Shown: positions 7,630 to 17,113, numbered from the stretch's first letter. The stretch is DNA of 64,000 bases from Hyphomonadaceae bacterium (GCA_016791425.1 JAEUMQ010000007.1:372001-436000); one strand, 5' to 3'. The notes: a model not told the origin generated them from the sequence alone. Made by a program: numbers and translations.

Positions 7630-7920
7630 ATGGCACCGCTCGGCGATAAGGAATCCGCTGCCCAGCAATTTGCAAAGCAGTTTGGCGATATGGTTCGACA
7701 GCGACGTGACGCCCTCGGAATGCGCCAAGATGACCTAGCAATGGTGACTGGCTTAGGAAGGCGCTTCATCATTGAGCTAGAAGCCGGAAAATCGTCGGCT
7801 CAGCTTGGAAAGGCCCTCCTAGCGGCAAATGCTGTAGGCCTGCGGCCCTTTGACGTGATGGCGGCATCAACGCGGGAAGACGATCAACTTTTGCCCGATC
7901 TTCCCGAGGCGGAAGAGTGA
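7630..7920 (+). CDS. hipB: HipB-type antitoxin, helix-turn-helix DNA-binding protein
   Basis: This 96-residue protein has a Cro/C1-type helix-turn-helix at about residues 16-75 (VRQRRDALGMRQDDLAMVTGLG, then RFIIELEAGKSS). An acidic tail, REDDQLLPDLPEAEE, could contact the toxin. It should neutralise HipA and repress its own operon through the palindromes just upstream. Its stop overlaps the GTG start of hipA by 4 nt (GTGA), so the pair is translationally coupled. GC content is visibly lower than in the neighbouring genes, suggesting acquisition. Confidence 0.88.
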   Translation: MAPLGDKESAAQQFAKQFGDMVRQRRDALGMRQDDLAMVTGLGRRFIIELEAGKSSAQLGKALLAANAVGLRPFDVMAASTREDDQLLPDLPEAEE

Positions 7921-9293
7921 GCGAAATACCCATCTACTACGAAAGCAGATTGGTCGGCCGTATTCACGTACGAGCAGAAGGCCCATCGTTCGCATACTCT
8001 CCCGACTGGCTCCAAACAAAAGGCGCCTTCCCGATCTCTGTGCGAATGCCTCTCACGCATCGCCCGATCGATCCGCATGAATTCCTTTCTTGGGCCGCAA
8101 ACCTCCTGCCCGAAGCGGCTCACTTGCGCGCCGTCAGCCTTAAGCTCGGCGCCTCACCCGAGGATGTGATCGGCATCCTATCGGAGATCGGCCGTGACAC
8201 CGCAGGCGCGCTATCGATTGGACTTCCGGGGACCACTTCGCCGGGAGGCTGGCGACCAATTCCGAATGACGACGATCTTGAGCGGATAATAGACGAACTG
8301 CCGAACAAGCCGTTCCTGGTGGGCGAAGATGGCGTCTCCATGTCACTCGCCGGCGCTCAATCCAAGCTTGGGGTCGCTGTCAACAAGCGAGGAGAGCTTT
8401 GCATCCCGGTCGATGGGGCTCCATCCACCTACATCTTAAAGCCAGACGCGAAGGACCGATTGTTTGGCAGCGTGCAAAACGAAGCAATGTGCATGGTGCT
8501 GGCGCGCCTCTGTGGCTTGAATGCTCCACAGGTGACGACGGGCAAAGCTGGCTCGAGGACGTACTTCCTAGTGAAGCGATACGATCGAATACAGGATGGC
8601 GAGAGGTGGCGTCGACTACATCAAGAAGACTACTGTCAGGCGCTTGGCCGGCCGCCCAGTGCTAAGTATCAGAACAACCAGTCAGGCATTCCCGGCCCAA
8701 GTCTCTCAGAGATGTTCGCCGTGACGCGCAACGTCACGCAAGCACGCGATGTGATGAGCTTATTGGACTACGTGATATTCAACATTGCGACGTGCAACAC
8801 CGATGCCCATGCTAAGAATTATTCGCTGATGCTATCGGGCCGAGGCGCAGCGCTCGCACCAATCTACGACGTGTTATGTGCGGATGCGTGGCCAAATGTT
8901 ACTAAGAATCTGGCCCAACGAGTGGGGGACAAGAGCCGCGGCGCTCACCTCAAGAAGCGGCACTGGGAGCGAATGGCGGTGGAATGCGGATTGAGGCCTG
9001 CAGGGGTTGTCGCTCGAGTTCGCGATTTCGTACGCCAAATGCGGGCAAATCTAAGTAGCGCGGCCGCCGAGGTCAGCGGCATGCCCGCAGGGCCGCATGT
9101 CATGATGTCGGCGTTTGAGAGTGCTATCGAAGAGCGCGGCAAACTCTTGCTGCTAGGCCTTGAGGAAGAGGGGGCAGTGGTCACAAAGCCGCCGAGCAGG
9201 AAGACGCCTATGGCAGCGCCGAAGAAGCGGGCGACCAAGAAACCAGCGCCTCAGACCCAAACGGCCCCTAAATCTCCCCGCCGGCGCCGATGA
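7917..9293 (+). CDS. hipA: HipA-type serine/threonine kinase toxin
   Basis: This 458-residue protein has the HipA N-terminal domain (about 1-105) and the HipA kinase core. SLAGAQSKL (143-151) matches the regulatory loop holding the autophosphorylated serine. K175 in ILKP is the likely ATP lysine. D296 and N301 in CNTDAHAKN and D318 in YDVL match catalytic and metal positions. E. coli HipA inactivates GltX by phosphorylation; the target here is unknown. The last 35 or so residues form a Lys/Arg/Pro-rich tail ending SPRRRR, beyond the usual fold. The 3' end overlaps the convergent ftsK 3' end by 26 bp. Base composition is lower in GC than ftsK and lolA. Confidence 0.92.
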   Translation: MSEIPIYYESRLVGRIHVRAEGPSFAYSPDWLQTKGAFPISVRMPLTHRPIDPHEFLSWAANLLPEAAHLRAVSLKLGASPEDVIGILSEIGRDTAGALSIGLPGTTSPGGWRPIPNDDDLERIIDELPNKPFLVGEDGVSMSLAGAQSKLGVAVNKRGELCIPVDGAPSTYILKPDAKDRLFGSVQNEAMCMVLARLCGLNAPQVTTGKAGSRTYFLVKRYDRIQDGERWRRLHQEDYCQALGRPPSAKYQNNQSGIPGPSLSEMFAVTRNVTQARDVMSLLDYVIFNIATCNTDAHAKNYSLMLSGRGAALAPIYDVLCADAWPNVTKNLAQRVGDKSRGAHLKKRHWERMAVECGLRPAGVVARVRDFVRQMRANLSSAAAEVSGMPAGPHVMMSAFESAIEERGKLLLLGLEEEGAVVTKPPSRKTPMAAPKKRATKKPAPQTQTAPKSPRRRR

Positions 9294-11697
9294 GGATTTC
9301 GCGCTTGCCCGCGGCGTTGGCCATCGAGATCACGCCTTCCTTCTCCAGCCGCTCCATGAGCGTGGCGGCGCGGTTGTAGCCGATCGACAGCCGCCGCTGC
9401 AGGTACGAGGTGGAGGCCTTGCGGTCGCGCGCGATGATCTCGACGGCGCGATCGAAGAGCTCGTCGCCTGAGGCATTCGCGCTGTCGAAGAGATCCGGCT
9501 CCGCGTCCGGATCATATTCCGGCTCTTCCTCGGTGATGTCGTTGCGATAGGACGGCGCGCCTTGCGCCTTCAGCATGGCGACGACGCGCTCGACTTCCGC
9601 GTCGGTGACGAACGGCCCGTGCAGACGCCGGATGCGCCCGCCGCCGGCCATGTAGAGCAGGTCGCCCTGGCCGAGCAGCTGTTCGGCGCCTTGCTCGCCG
9701 AGAATGGTGCGCGAATCGATCTTCGAGGTGACCTGATAGGAGATCCGGGTCGGGAAGTTCGCCTTGATCGTGCCGGTGATGACATCGACCGACGGCCGCT
9801 GCGTCGCCATGATGAGATGGATGCCGGCCGCGCGCGCCATCTGCGCCAGGCGCTGCACCGCCGCTTCGATCTCCTTGCCCGCCACGATCATGAGATCGGC
9901 CATCTCGTCGATCACGACGACGATGTAGGGCATCGGCTCGAGCGGCAGCTCCTGCGTTTCGTTGATCGGCGCGCCCGTATCTTCGTCGTAGCCGACTTGC
10001 ACGGTTCGCGTGAGCGTTTCCCCCCGCGCCAGCGCGTCGCGCATGCGGTCGTTGTAGCCGGTGATGTTGCGCACGCCGAGCTTCGACATGCGCCGATAGC
10101 GCTCCTCCATCTCGCGCACGGTCCATTTGAGCGCGACGACGGCCTTCTTCGGGTCGGTGACGACCGGAGAGAGCAGGTGCGGAATCCCCTCGTACACGGA
10201 GAGTTCCAGCATCTTCGGATCGATCATGATGAACCTGCACTCTTCCGGCGGGTGCCGGTAGATGAGCGACAGGATCATCGCGTTGATGCCGACCGATTTG
10301 CCCGAGCCGGTGGTGCCGGCGATCAAGAGGTGCGGCATCTTGGAGAGATCGGCGGCGAAGGGATCGCCTTCGATCGTCTCGCCGAGCGCCAGCGGCAGCC
10401 CGCCCTGCACGCCCGCGAAGGACGGGCTGGAGAGCAGCGTGCGCAGGAAGACGGTTTCGCGCTTCGGGTTCGGCAGCTCGATGCCGATCGCGTTGCGGCC
10501 GGGAATGACCGCGACGCGTGCGGCGGTCGCGCTCATCGATCGTGCGATATCGTCGGCGAGGCCGACCACGCGCGAAGATTTCACGCCCGGCGCCGGCTCC
10601 AGCTCGAACAGCGTGACGACCGGGCCTGGCCGAGCCGAAACGATCTCGCCCTGCACGCCAAAATCCTGCAGCACGGCCTCAAGCTGCCGCGACATGGATT
10701 GCAGCTGCGCCGGATCGGCATGGCTGGTGCGCTGCTTCGGCAGCGTGAAGAGGTTTTCGCTCGGCAGCTCGAAACGGGCGCCGCCGCCGACATAAGCCGT
10801 CGAGGATTGCTTGCTCGACGCGGCGCGCTGCGCCGGCGCGCGCGGGGGCGCGAACCGTCGCGGGCTCGGCGCTTCCTCTCGCGTCTCGCCGCGCCCATCC
10901 GTGCGCATCGCCGGCGCATCGGGCTCCAAGGGTTCGATGGAGGAGGGGAGCGTGCGCGGCTGCCGGCGCGGCTGCTCTGCGAGGCGTCGCTGCCCGTCGT
11001 TCCAGGCGCCGGGATCCTCGCGTTTGACGCGGTCGCTGACATAGGTGAGCGCGCGCGATGCGCCTCCCGCTGTCGCCGCGGCGGCGCGCGAAGCGGCGTC
11101 TGCCGCCGCTCGCACGTCGCGCGGCTTCAGCTGAAAGGCCCACCCGACACTGAAAAGTCCGCCGAGAGCGGCGAGGAACCCCGCCGCTGCGCGCGGGAAC
11201 GGAAGGCCCGGCAGCGAAGCCAGGCCCGAAAGCAGGTTTGCCGCCGCATCGCCGACCCCGCCGCCGAAGCCGGTGGCGAGCGGCCAGCCTTCGTTCGTCG
11301 GAATGCAGGAGGCTGCGCCCGCGAGCAGCACGACGCCGGCGACGCCCGCCAGCAGCCGCGGCTTATCGATGCGCGCGGTCATGCGCTGGCGCCAGATGCG
11401 CAGGCCGCCTGCCGCGATCAGCGCCGCCATCGCGAGCGGCGAGGCCGCGCCGAGCGCCTGCACGGCGAGATCGGCGAAGGCGGCGCCGGGGCCGCCGAAG
11501 AGATTGTGCGCTTGTCCGTCGCTGGCGACGTTGAGCGAAGGATCCTCCGGCGAATAGGTCAGCACCGCGCCGAGGCCGTACACGCCCATGAGCGTCGAGC
11601 CGACCGACAGCGTTGCGCGTTTCAGCGCCTGGCGCGCGAGCGCCGAATTCGGGGCGGAAGGGATCTGCCCCTCGGAGGAAAAGGTTTCGTCAGTCAT
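9268..11697 (-). CDS. ftsK: DNA translocase FtsK
   Basis: This 809-residue protein has hydrophobic segments near residues 31-48, 72-98, 114-132 and 170-188, an alanine/arginine/proline-rich linker to about 320, and a RecA-like motor. The motor has Walker A GTTGSGKS (461-468), a Walker B region IVVVIDEMADLM and the MATQRPSVDVITG motif. A gamma winged-helix domain that reads polar KOPS sequences closes the protein (LQRRLSIGYNRAATLMERLE). It pumps chromosome termini through the division septum and activates XerCD. The start chosen is the first ATG without the unlikely N-terminal extension. Its 3' end overlaps hipA. Confidence 0.95.
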   Translation of the reverse strand: MTDETFSSEGQIPSAPNSALARQALKRATLSVGSTLMGVYGLGAVLTYSPEDPSLNVASDGQAHNLFGGPGAAFADLAVQALGAASPLAMAALIAAGGLRIWRQRMTARIDKPRLLAGVAGVVLLAGAASCIPTNEGWPLATGFGGGVGDAAANLLSGLASLPGLPFPRAAAGFLAALGGLFSVGWAFQLKPRDVRAAADAASRAAAATAGGASRALTYVSDRVKREDPGAWNDGQRRLAEQPRRQPRTLPSSIEPLEPDAPAMRTDGRGETREEAPSPRRFAPPRAPAQRAASSKQSSTAYVGGGARFELPSENLFTLPKQRTSHADPAQLQSMSRQLEAVLQDFGVQGEIVSARPGPVVTLFELEPAPGVKSSRVVGLADDIARSMSATAARVAVIPGRNAIGIELPNPKRETVFLRTLLSSPSFAGVQGGLPLALGETIEGDPFAADLSKMPHLLIAGTTGSGKSVGINAMILSLIYRHPPEECRFIMIDPKMLELSVYEGIPHLLSPVVTDPKKAVVALKWTVREMEERYRRMSKLGVRNITGYNDRMRDALARGETLTRTVQVGYDEDTGAPINETQELPLEPMPYIVVVIDEMADLMIVAGKEIEAAVQRLAQMARAAGIHLIMATQRPSVDVITGTIKANFPTRISYQVTSKIDSRTILGEQGAEQLLGQGDLLYMAGGGRIRRLHGPFVTDAEVERVVAMLKAQGAPSYRNDITEEEPEYDPDAEPDLFDSANASGDELFDRAVEIIARDRKASTSYLQRRLSIGYNRAATLMERLEKEGVISMANAAGKREILIGAGGEI

Positions 11698-11929
11698 AAG
11701 GATCGCGCCCAGAGGCGAACGGCAAGAGCGAGGCCGCGATCCTTCGGCTCCCCAAGTTACCAAGCCGTTGACGGTAGGACCGGTATCACAAGTTTCCGCG
11801 TTGAAATCGCAGAAGTTAAGAACCGCAAGGTTCGTTGCGTGGAACTACCGGGTAGCGCTTCATCAAGCTTAACGCTGCGCAACCCGAATTCGATTCACAC
11901 ACGTTACGAAGCGAAGAAACCAACGTTGC

Positions 11930-11972
11930 GCAAAAGCAAATGGGCGCGGCCCCGAAAAGCCGCGCCCATTGA
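11930..11972 (-). terminator. intrinsic terminator downstream of amtB
   Basis: AATGGGCGCGGC (11939-11950) pairs with GCCGCGCCCATT (11959-11970) across an 8-nt loop. On the minus strand the stem is followed by TGCTTTTGC. It lies 40 bp after the amtB stop. The 240 bp between it and the ftsK start should contain the ftsK promoter; I see no other gene there. Confidence 0.8.
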
Positions 11973-12010
11973 TCCTCGGCGTTCAGCGAACGCCTGCGAT
12001 CGGAGTAGCG

Positions 12011-13531
12011 TTACGAGTGATAAGCCCGCTCGCCGTGCTCGATGATGTCGAGGCCTTCCTGTTCGGCTTCCTTCGAAGCGCGCAGGCCGACCACCTTGAG
12101 CAGCATGAACACGATGAAGCTCGCTACCGCGGACCACGCGAACGACACGCCCACCGCGATCGCCTGCGTGGTGAACTGCCCGGCGATGCTGAAGTCTTCC
12201 GCGCCCGTGCCGCCGAACAGCGGCGCAGTCAGGATGCCCGTCGCAAGCGCCCCGACGATGCCGCCGACGCCGTGGATGCCGAACACGTCGAGGGTGTCGT
12301 CATAGTTGAGCGCGCTCTTGATGACCGAGCAGAAGATCACGCAGATCGGGCTCACCACGAGGCCGAGGATGATCGCGCCCATGGGCCCGATCGTTCCGCA
12401 CGCCGGCGTGATCGCGACGAGACCCGCAACGATGCCCGAGGCGAGGCCCAGCATCGACGGTTTGCCCTTCGTGACCCATTCCGTGAGGATCCATGAGAAG
12501 CCAGCCGCTGCGGTCGCCAGCATCGTGTTGATGAACGCAAGGCCTGCGCCGCCATTGGCTTCCAGGTTGGAGCCGGCGTTGAAGCCGAACCAGCCGATCC
12601 AGAGGAGGCCGGCGCCGATATACGTCATCGTCAACGAGTGCGGCGGCCACGGCTCCGCTTTGTATCCGGAACGATGCCCCAGCAGGATGCCGCCGACGAG
12701 ACCCGCAACGCCCGCATTGATGTGCACGACCGTGCCGCCCGCGAAGTCGAGGGCGCCGAGTCCGAACAGGAACCCGGTCGTTTCCGAAACGTCCGTGAAA
12801 TACCAGACCATGTGCGCGATCGGGTAATAGGAGAGAAGCGGCCAGAGCACCGAGAAGACGACCACGGCCGAGAACTTCATCCGTTCCGCGACCGAGCCGA
12901 GCACGAGCGCCGCCGTGATGGCCGCGAACGTCGCCTGGAACGCCACGAACACGAGCTCGGGGATGACCACGCCGGCGCTGAATGTCGCCGCCATGCTGTC
13001 CTTGGTGACGCCCGCCAGCAGGAACTTCGATGGCCCGCCGACGAACTGCGCCAAGCCGGGCAAGCCGTCGGTGAACGCCAGCGAATACCCCCAGAGCGCC
13101 CAGCAGATGAGGCCGATGATGGCGCAGGTGGAGACCTGCATCAGCACCGACAGCATGTTCTTGGCGCGCACCAGTCCGCCATAGAAGAGAGCCAGGCCAG
13201 GAATGCTCATCATCAGCACGATGGCTGTGGCGATCAGCATCCAGGCGGTGTCGCCCTTGTCCATGGTCGGCTCGGGCGCGGCTTCTTCGGCTGGAGCAGC
13301 CGCCGCGACCGTTGCCTCCGCCGGCGCAGCTTCGGCCGGGGCGGCCAAGGGCGTTGCCGCCGGATCGGTGACGACCGCCGCTGGAGCCGCGGGCGGCGTC
13401 GTCGTGGCGTCCTGCGCCAGCGAGTCTGTCGCCGAGAGGCTCAGCGCGAACGCCGCGGCGAGCGCCGCGACCCCCAGTCTTATGTCCCGCCAGGCCAGCC
13501 GGAAGCCTCGCGCATTGTTTCGTGTATCCAT
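12011..13531 (-). CDS. amtB: ammonium transporter
   Basis: This 506-residue protein begins with a signal peptide (residues 1-40, ending SATDSLAQ) and an Ala/Pro/Glu-rich stretch to about 90. The Amt/MEP/Rh channel follows: DTAWMLIATAIVLMMSIPGLALFYGG, the first pore histidine in IAHMVWYFTDV and the second in FGIHGVGGIVGAL. It conducts ammonium across the inner membrane. No glnK (PII) gene adjoins it, which is unusual for amtB. The start has an AGGGGA Shine-Dalgarno sequence upstream; a longer in-frame extension was rejected because it precedes the signal peptide. Confidence 0.93.
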   Translation of the reverse strand: MDTRNNARGFRLAWRDIRLGVAALAAAFALSLSATDSLAQDATTTPPAAPAAVVTDPAATPLAAPAEAAPAEATVAAAAPAEEAAPEPTMDKGDTAWMLIATAIVLMMSIPGLALFYGGLVRAKNMLSVLMQVSTCAIIGLICWALWGYSLAFTDGLPGLAQFVGGPSKFLLAGVTKDSMAATFSAGVVIPELVFVAFQATFAAITAALVLGSVAERMKFSAVVVFSVLWPLLSYYPIAHMVWYFTDVSETTGFLFGLGALDFAGGTVVHINAGVAGLVGGILLGHRSGYKAEPWPPHSLTMTYIGAGLLWIGWFGFNAGSNLEANGGAGLAFINTMLATAAAGFSWILTEWVTKGKPSMLGLASGIVAGLVAITPACGTIGPMGAIILGLVVSPICVIFCSVIKSALNYDDTLDVFGIHGVGGIVGALATGILTAPLFGGTGAEDFSIAGQFTTQAIAVGVSFAWSAVASFIVFMLLKVVGLRASKEAEQEGLDIIEHGERAYHS

Positions 13532-13756
13532 GAGTGGATTCCCCTTTAGTCGCCCATCTGCTCGACAAGACCTGGGGGCAGCGTGTGCGCCCAATTCCCA
13601 GGCGATTGACGAGGCGGGGGCCGGTCGCGGCAAGAAGGGGAGGGGGCCGTATCCCTGCGCGGCCGCAACATCGCCCAAAAAACGGGCGCAGGCGCCCAAA
13701 TAAATCGCGCGACGGGACCGCCTTCAGGCTGCCAAACTGGGGCTGAGGATGTGGAT

Positions 13757-14995
13757 ATGTCACGTTTGGACGTCGCGATCGTCGGAGGCGGGCCAGTAGG
13801 GCTGACCTTGGCCCTGGCTCTGGAGCAGGCCGGGGCTTCCGTCGCTGTCGTGGACGCCGCGGCGCCGGAAACCGCGCTTGCCGCGAACTTCGACGGGCGC
13901 GCGTTCGCGATTGCATTTGCCAATTTCCGCATGTGGCGCGCGCTTGGGCTGGGCGATGCGCTCGATCCTGTGGTGCAGCCGATCGCGCGTATCATGGTTA
14001 CTGACGGCCGACCGCTCGGCGGCGTCCGCAAGGGCGGGCCGTCGCTGCTGCATCTGATGTTCGACGCCGAGGAGGCGGGCGAATCGCTCGGCTACATGGT
14101 CGAGAACCGCCATCTCCGGAAAGCGCTCGACGATCGCGTGCGCGCCAGCGGCGTGCGGCGCATCGCGCCCATGGGCGTGACCGCGTTCGAAACGGGCGCG
14201 AGCGGCGTCACGCTCACGCTCGCCGACCAGTCCACGCTCAAGGCCTCGCTGCTCGTCGGCGCCGACGGCCGACGCTCATTCGTCCGCCCACGGACGGGCA
14301 TACGCACCATCGGTTGGGAATATGACGCCACCGCCATCGTCGCCACCGTGCGGCATGAGAAGCCGCACGAGGCCGTTGCGCACGAATTCTTCCTGCCGAG
14401 CGGCCCGTTCGCGATCCTGCCCCTGAAGGGCGAGCGCGCCAACATCGTGTGGGCCGAGCCGCGCAAGGTCGCCGCTGCGATCAAGGCGCTCGACGCGGAG
14501 GATTTCCGCGCCGAGCTGAAGCGCCGCTTCGGGGACTTCCTCGGCGATGTGTGGCTGGAAGGCCCACGCTTCTCGTACCCGCTGTCGATGCAGATCGCAG
14601 AGCGGATGATCGCGCCGCGGGTCGCGCTCGCCGGCGATTCCGCGCACGCCATCCATCCGATCGCGGGGCAGGGGCTAAACCTGGGTTTGAAGGACGCCGC
14701 CGCGCTGGCCGAATGCGTCGGCGATGCGCTGGGCCTCGGCCTCGATGCAGGCGATGCGACCGCCCTGACGCGCTATCAGCGCTGGCGGCGCTTCGACAAT
14801 GTCGCGATGGCCTGCGCGATGGAATTCTTCGATCGGCTGTTCTCGAACGACGTGGCCCCGGTGCGCAGCGCGCGCCGCCTGGGGCTCGAGATCGTGAACC
14901 GCATCGGCCCTGCGCGGCGCTTCTTCATGCGCCAGGCCGGCGGCGCCGGCGGGGCCATGCCGAAGCTCCTGCGCGGCGAAGGGCTGGGCCTTTAA
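13757..14995 (+). CDS. UbiH/UbiF/COQ6-family FAD-dependent hydroxylase
   Basis: This 412-residue flavin monooxygenase has the FAD-binding GGGPVGLTLALALEQ near the N-terminus, the LVGADGRRSFVR motif and GDSAHAIHPIAGQGLNLGLKD near residue 295. The last is the signature of ubiquinone-biosynthesis hydroxylases. It should add a hydroxyl to the quinone ring during ubiquinone synthesis, but which carbon cannot be told from sequence. I chose the ATG at 13757 because GAGG lies 8 nt upstream; a GTG two codons earlier is too close to it. The 225 bp upstream contain the divergent amtB and ubiH promoters and nothing else I recognise. Confidence 0.9.
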   Translation: MSRLDVAIVGGGPVGLTLALALEQAGASVAVVDAAAPETALAANFDGRAFAIAFANFRMWRALGLGDALDPVVQPIARIMVTDGRPLGGVRKGGPSLLHLMFDAEEAGESLGYMVENRHLRKALDDRVRASGVRRIAPMGVTAFETGASGVTLTLADQSTLKASLLVGADGRRSFVRPRTGIRTIGWEYDATAIVATVRHEKPHEAVAHEFFLPSGPFAILPLKGERANIVWAEPRKVAAAIKALDAEDFRAELKRRFGDFLGDVWLEGPRFSYPLSMQIAERMIAPRVALAGDSAHAIHPIAGQGLNLGLKDAAALAECVGDALGLGLDAGDATALTRYQRWRRFDNVAMACAMEFFDRLFSNDVAPVRSARRLGLEIVNRIGPARRFFMRQAGGAGGAMPKLLRGEGLGL

Positions 14996-15062
14996 GCGAG
15001 CGCTGCCTATTGGCAATCGGGGGTTGATGTGGCTTCCTCCCGCGCGCATGAGGAGGCGGCTC

Positions 15063-16040
15063 ATGGACGTGTGGGGGCCACAGCGCCTTGGCGCTGAGTT
15101 GGAGAGGCGACTACCGGCTTGGCTGCGGACGCTCATCCGCAACGCTGCAAATGCGCTTGGATGGATAGCTCTTGGCTATTCGGCCCTGAGCGTCATCCGC
15201 GATCTGCCGTTCTTGCGAGAAGTGGCGGCTGGGATCGTGGAGCGTATCGGTTCCCTTGGGCCTGCAATTGTTGTGCTCTCCGATACAGCCGAAGGCGCGG
15301 TTGACGCTTGGCGACGCATGCTTGCACCGGTCCGAGGGGCGCTGAACGCGGTGTCGCCGTTTCTGATTCCTCAGGAGTACCTAGATCTCAGCGTCATCGC
15401 CCTCGTTTGCGTCCCGAGCTTTGCGTACTACCTGGCTCAAAGAACCCAGCATGATCACGCAAAGGCGCATACACTTGCCTGCAAGAACGCCTTGGATCGC
15501 GCGATCCTTCAACGCCAAGCATCAGAGCGGGGCGGCGAAGGCGAAGCGCCGAACAGAAGGATTCTGGGCGGCGTCTTAGGCGCAGTGTTGGGGGGCGTCA
15601 TTGGGCTTACTCTACCACCGCTCCTGCCCGCTGCGGTGGCGTTAGGCGCAAACATCGGAAGCGCTATTGGCGGCAACTCGCAATCGGAAACCCCGCCGCA
15701 GTCAGATGATGAGGAGATGCGGCGTCTCCGGGCCGCTCACGAACACGCCTTGGCGAATGAGCACCTCGCCGGCCGTGCTCGATCCCGCGCTTGCGCCCTT
15801 GCAATCGCATCTGCCGTCTTTGCCGTGATTGCATCTTCCATCGTCGGCGGAGAAATGCTTTTCAGCACTGACGAGGCGCAAGCGGCGGAGATTGAGCGGC
15901 GCGAGCAAGCGCGATGCGGGACTAGGCGCACTGCTGGCGACTCCTGTTCGTGCCTGAAGGACATGCCGTTTCCGATCATCGGAGAGTCGAGGCCATCGAG
16001 AGACGGCACAAGAAACTGGTGCTGGGTCATTGTGCCCTAG
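15063..16040 (+). CDS. hypothetical membrane protein
   Basis: I do not recognise this 325-residue protein. It has a hydrophobic segment near residues 30-50, another near 110-130 (LSVIALVCVPSFAYYLA), a glycine-zipper-like stretch near 170-210 (GGVLGAVLGGVIGLTLPPLLPAA) and a final segment near 250-270. A charged region (SDDEEMRRLRAAHEHALANE) precedes the last helix. The C-terminal tail has three cysteines (CGTRR, CSCL) and may be outside the cytoplasm. The start at 15063 has an ideal GAGGAGG 6 nt upstream, better than TTG/ATG starts 36-39 bp earlier. Codon use is less GC-rich than ubiH next door, suggesting a later arrival. Confidence 0.7.
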   Translation: MDVWGPQRLGAELERRLPAWLRTLIRNAANALGWIALGYSALSVIRDLPFLREVAAGIVERIGSLGPAIVVLSDTAEGAVDAWRRMLAPVRGALNAVSPFLIPQEYLDLSVIALVCVPSFAYYLAQRTQHDHAKAHTLACKNALDRAILQRQASERGGEGEAPNRRILGGVLGAVLGGVIGLTLPPLLPAAVALGANIGSAIGGNSQSETPPQSDDEEMRRLRAAHEHALANEHLAGRARSRACALAIASAVFAVIASSIVGGEMLFSTDEAQAAEIERREQARCGTRRTAGDSCSCLKDMPFPIIGESRPSRDGTRNWCWVIVP

Positions 16041-16080
16041 TCTCCACGATGGGGCGGTTTCCATGACCTCAGGGGATGGT

Positions 16081-17058
16081 TCACGCCACGCGGCGCAGGT
16101 GCTCGCCCTTGCGGAGCAGCACGGCGGGAATCTCCAGCCGGAATGTGGAGCCTTTGCCGGGTGTGCTCGTCACCGTGACGTCGCCTTCCAGGAGCCGCGC
16201 CAGCCGCAGCGCGATGGTGAGCCCAAGGCCTGCGCCCTCATAGGCGCGGGTCTCGGCCGCGTCGGCCTGCACGAAGGGTTGGAACACGTCATCGAGCTTG
16301 TCCGGCGGAATGCCGATGCCGGTGTCGCGCACGTCGAACACGAGGCGCTCGCCGCTGCGCCGCACCCTGAGGCCGATCGCGCCGTCCCTGGTGAACTTCG
16401 CGGCGTTGCCGAGCAGATGTCCGAGGCATTGCCGCAGCTTCTCCTCGTCCGTGCGCGCCTCGCCGAGGTCCTCGCCGAGATTGAGCGCGACGCGGTTGCG
16501 GTTTTCCGCCGCATGCGGACGGATCGCTTCGACCGCGCCTTCCGCCAGCCGCGCGACGTCGAATGCGACGATGTGCGTGGCGGCGCGGTTGGCCTCGAAA
16601 TCTGCGAAGTCGAGCACCTGGTTGATCAGCCCCAGGAGCTTCTGCGCCGCCGCGACGACGCGGCTGTGGTCGCGGACGTCCGAGCTGCGCGCCTCCGCTT
16701 CGGCTGTTTCGCGCATGAGCTCGCTGTAGCCGAGGATGGCGTTGAGTGGGGTCCTGAGCTCGTGGCTCATCATCGCCAGGAACTGTGACTTGGCGGCGTT
16801 CGCGCGCTCCGCCGTCTGCCGTGCGACGCGTTCCTCCGCCAGCGCGTTGAGCGCACGCTCGACCTTTGCATGCTGGCGGATCAGATAGAACGTGAAGGGC
16901 GGCGCGACGAAGAGCGTGATGCCGATCGTGGAGAGCGGGGTGTAATTGGCGCCGCCGCCGGGAACGAGCACGACATTGACGAGATAGTCGAGCGCCACCG
17001 CGACCACGAGGATCGCAAGCGAAATAAGAGCAGTCCGCAGGATTTGCTTGGCCAGCAT
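16081..17058 (-). CDS. membrane sensor histidine kinase
   Basis: This 325-residue protein has two transmembrane helices (about 9-30 and 44-60), a coiled-coil linker, a HisKA domain with phospho-acceptor H99 in MMSHELRTPLNAILGYSE, and a HATPase_c domain with N-box LLGNAAKF, G1 DTGIGIPPD and G2 GAGLGLTIALRLARLL. There is almost no periplasmic loop, so it may sense the membrane or a cytoplasmic cue. No response regulator is adjacent. The signal and partner are unknown. Confidence 0.93.
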   Translation of the reverse strand: MLAKQILRTALISLAILVVAVALDYLVNVVLVPGGGANYTPLSTIGITLFVAPPFTFYLIRQHAKVERALNALAEERVARQTAERANAAKSQFLAMMSHELRTPLNAILGYSELMRETAEAEARSSDVRDHSRVVAAAQKLLGLINQVLDFADFEANRAATHIVAFDVARLAEGAVEAIRPHAAENRNRVALNLGEDLGEARTDEEKLRQCLGHLLGNAAKFTRDGAIGLRVRRSGERLVFDVRDTGIGIPPDKLDDVFQPFVQADAAETRAYEGAGLGLTIALRLARLLEGDVTVTSTPGKGSTFRLEIPAVLLRKGEHLRRVA

Positions 17059-17113
17059 CCGCCGGGAGGAGGCGACGATTCGTCCTTATTTTACAGTCCC
17101 GGGGGCGCCCACT

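Noticed and set aside
9562..12045. An 827-codon plus-strand frame over ftsK
   Set aside because: It has no domain motifs and lies entirely antisense to ftsK.
12011..13757. NtrC/sigma-54 control of amtB
   Set aside because: I looked for a GG-N10-GC sigma-54 promoter upstream of amtB and found no convincing match.
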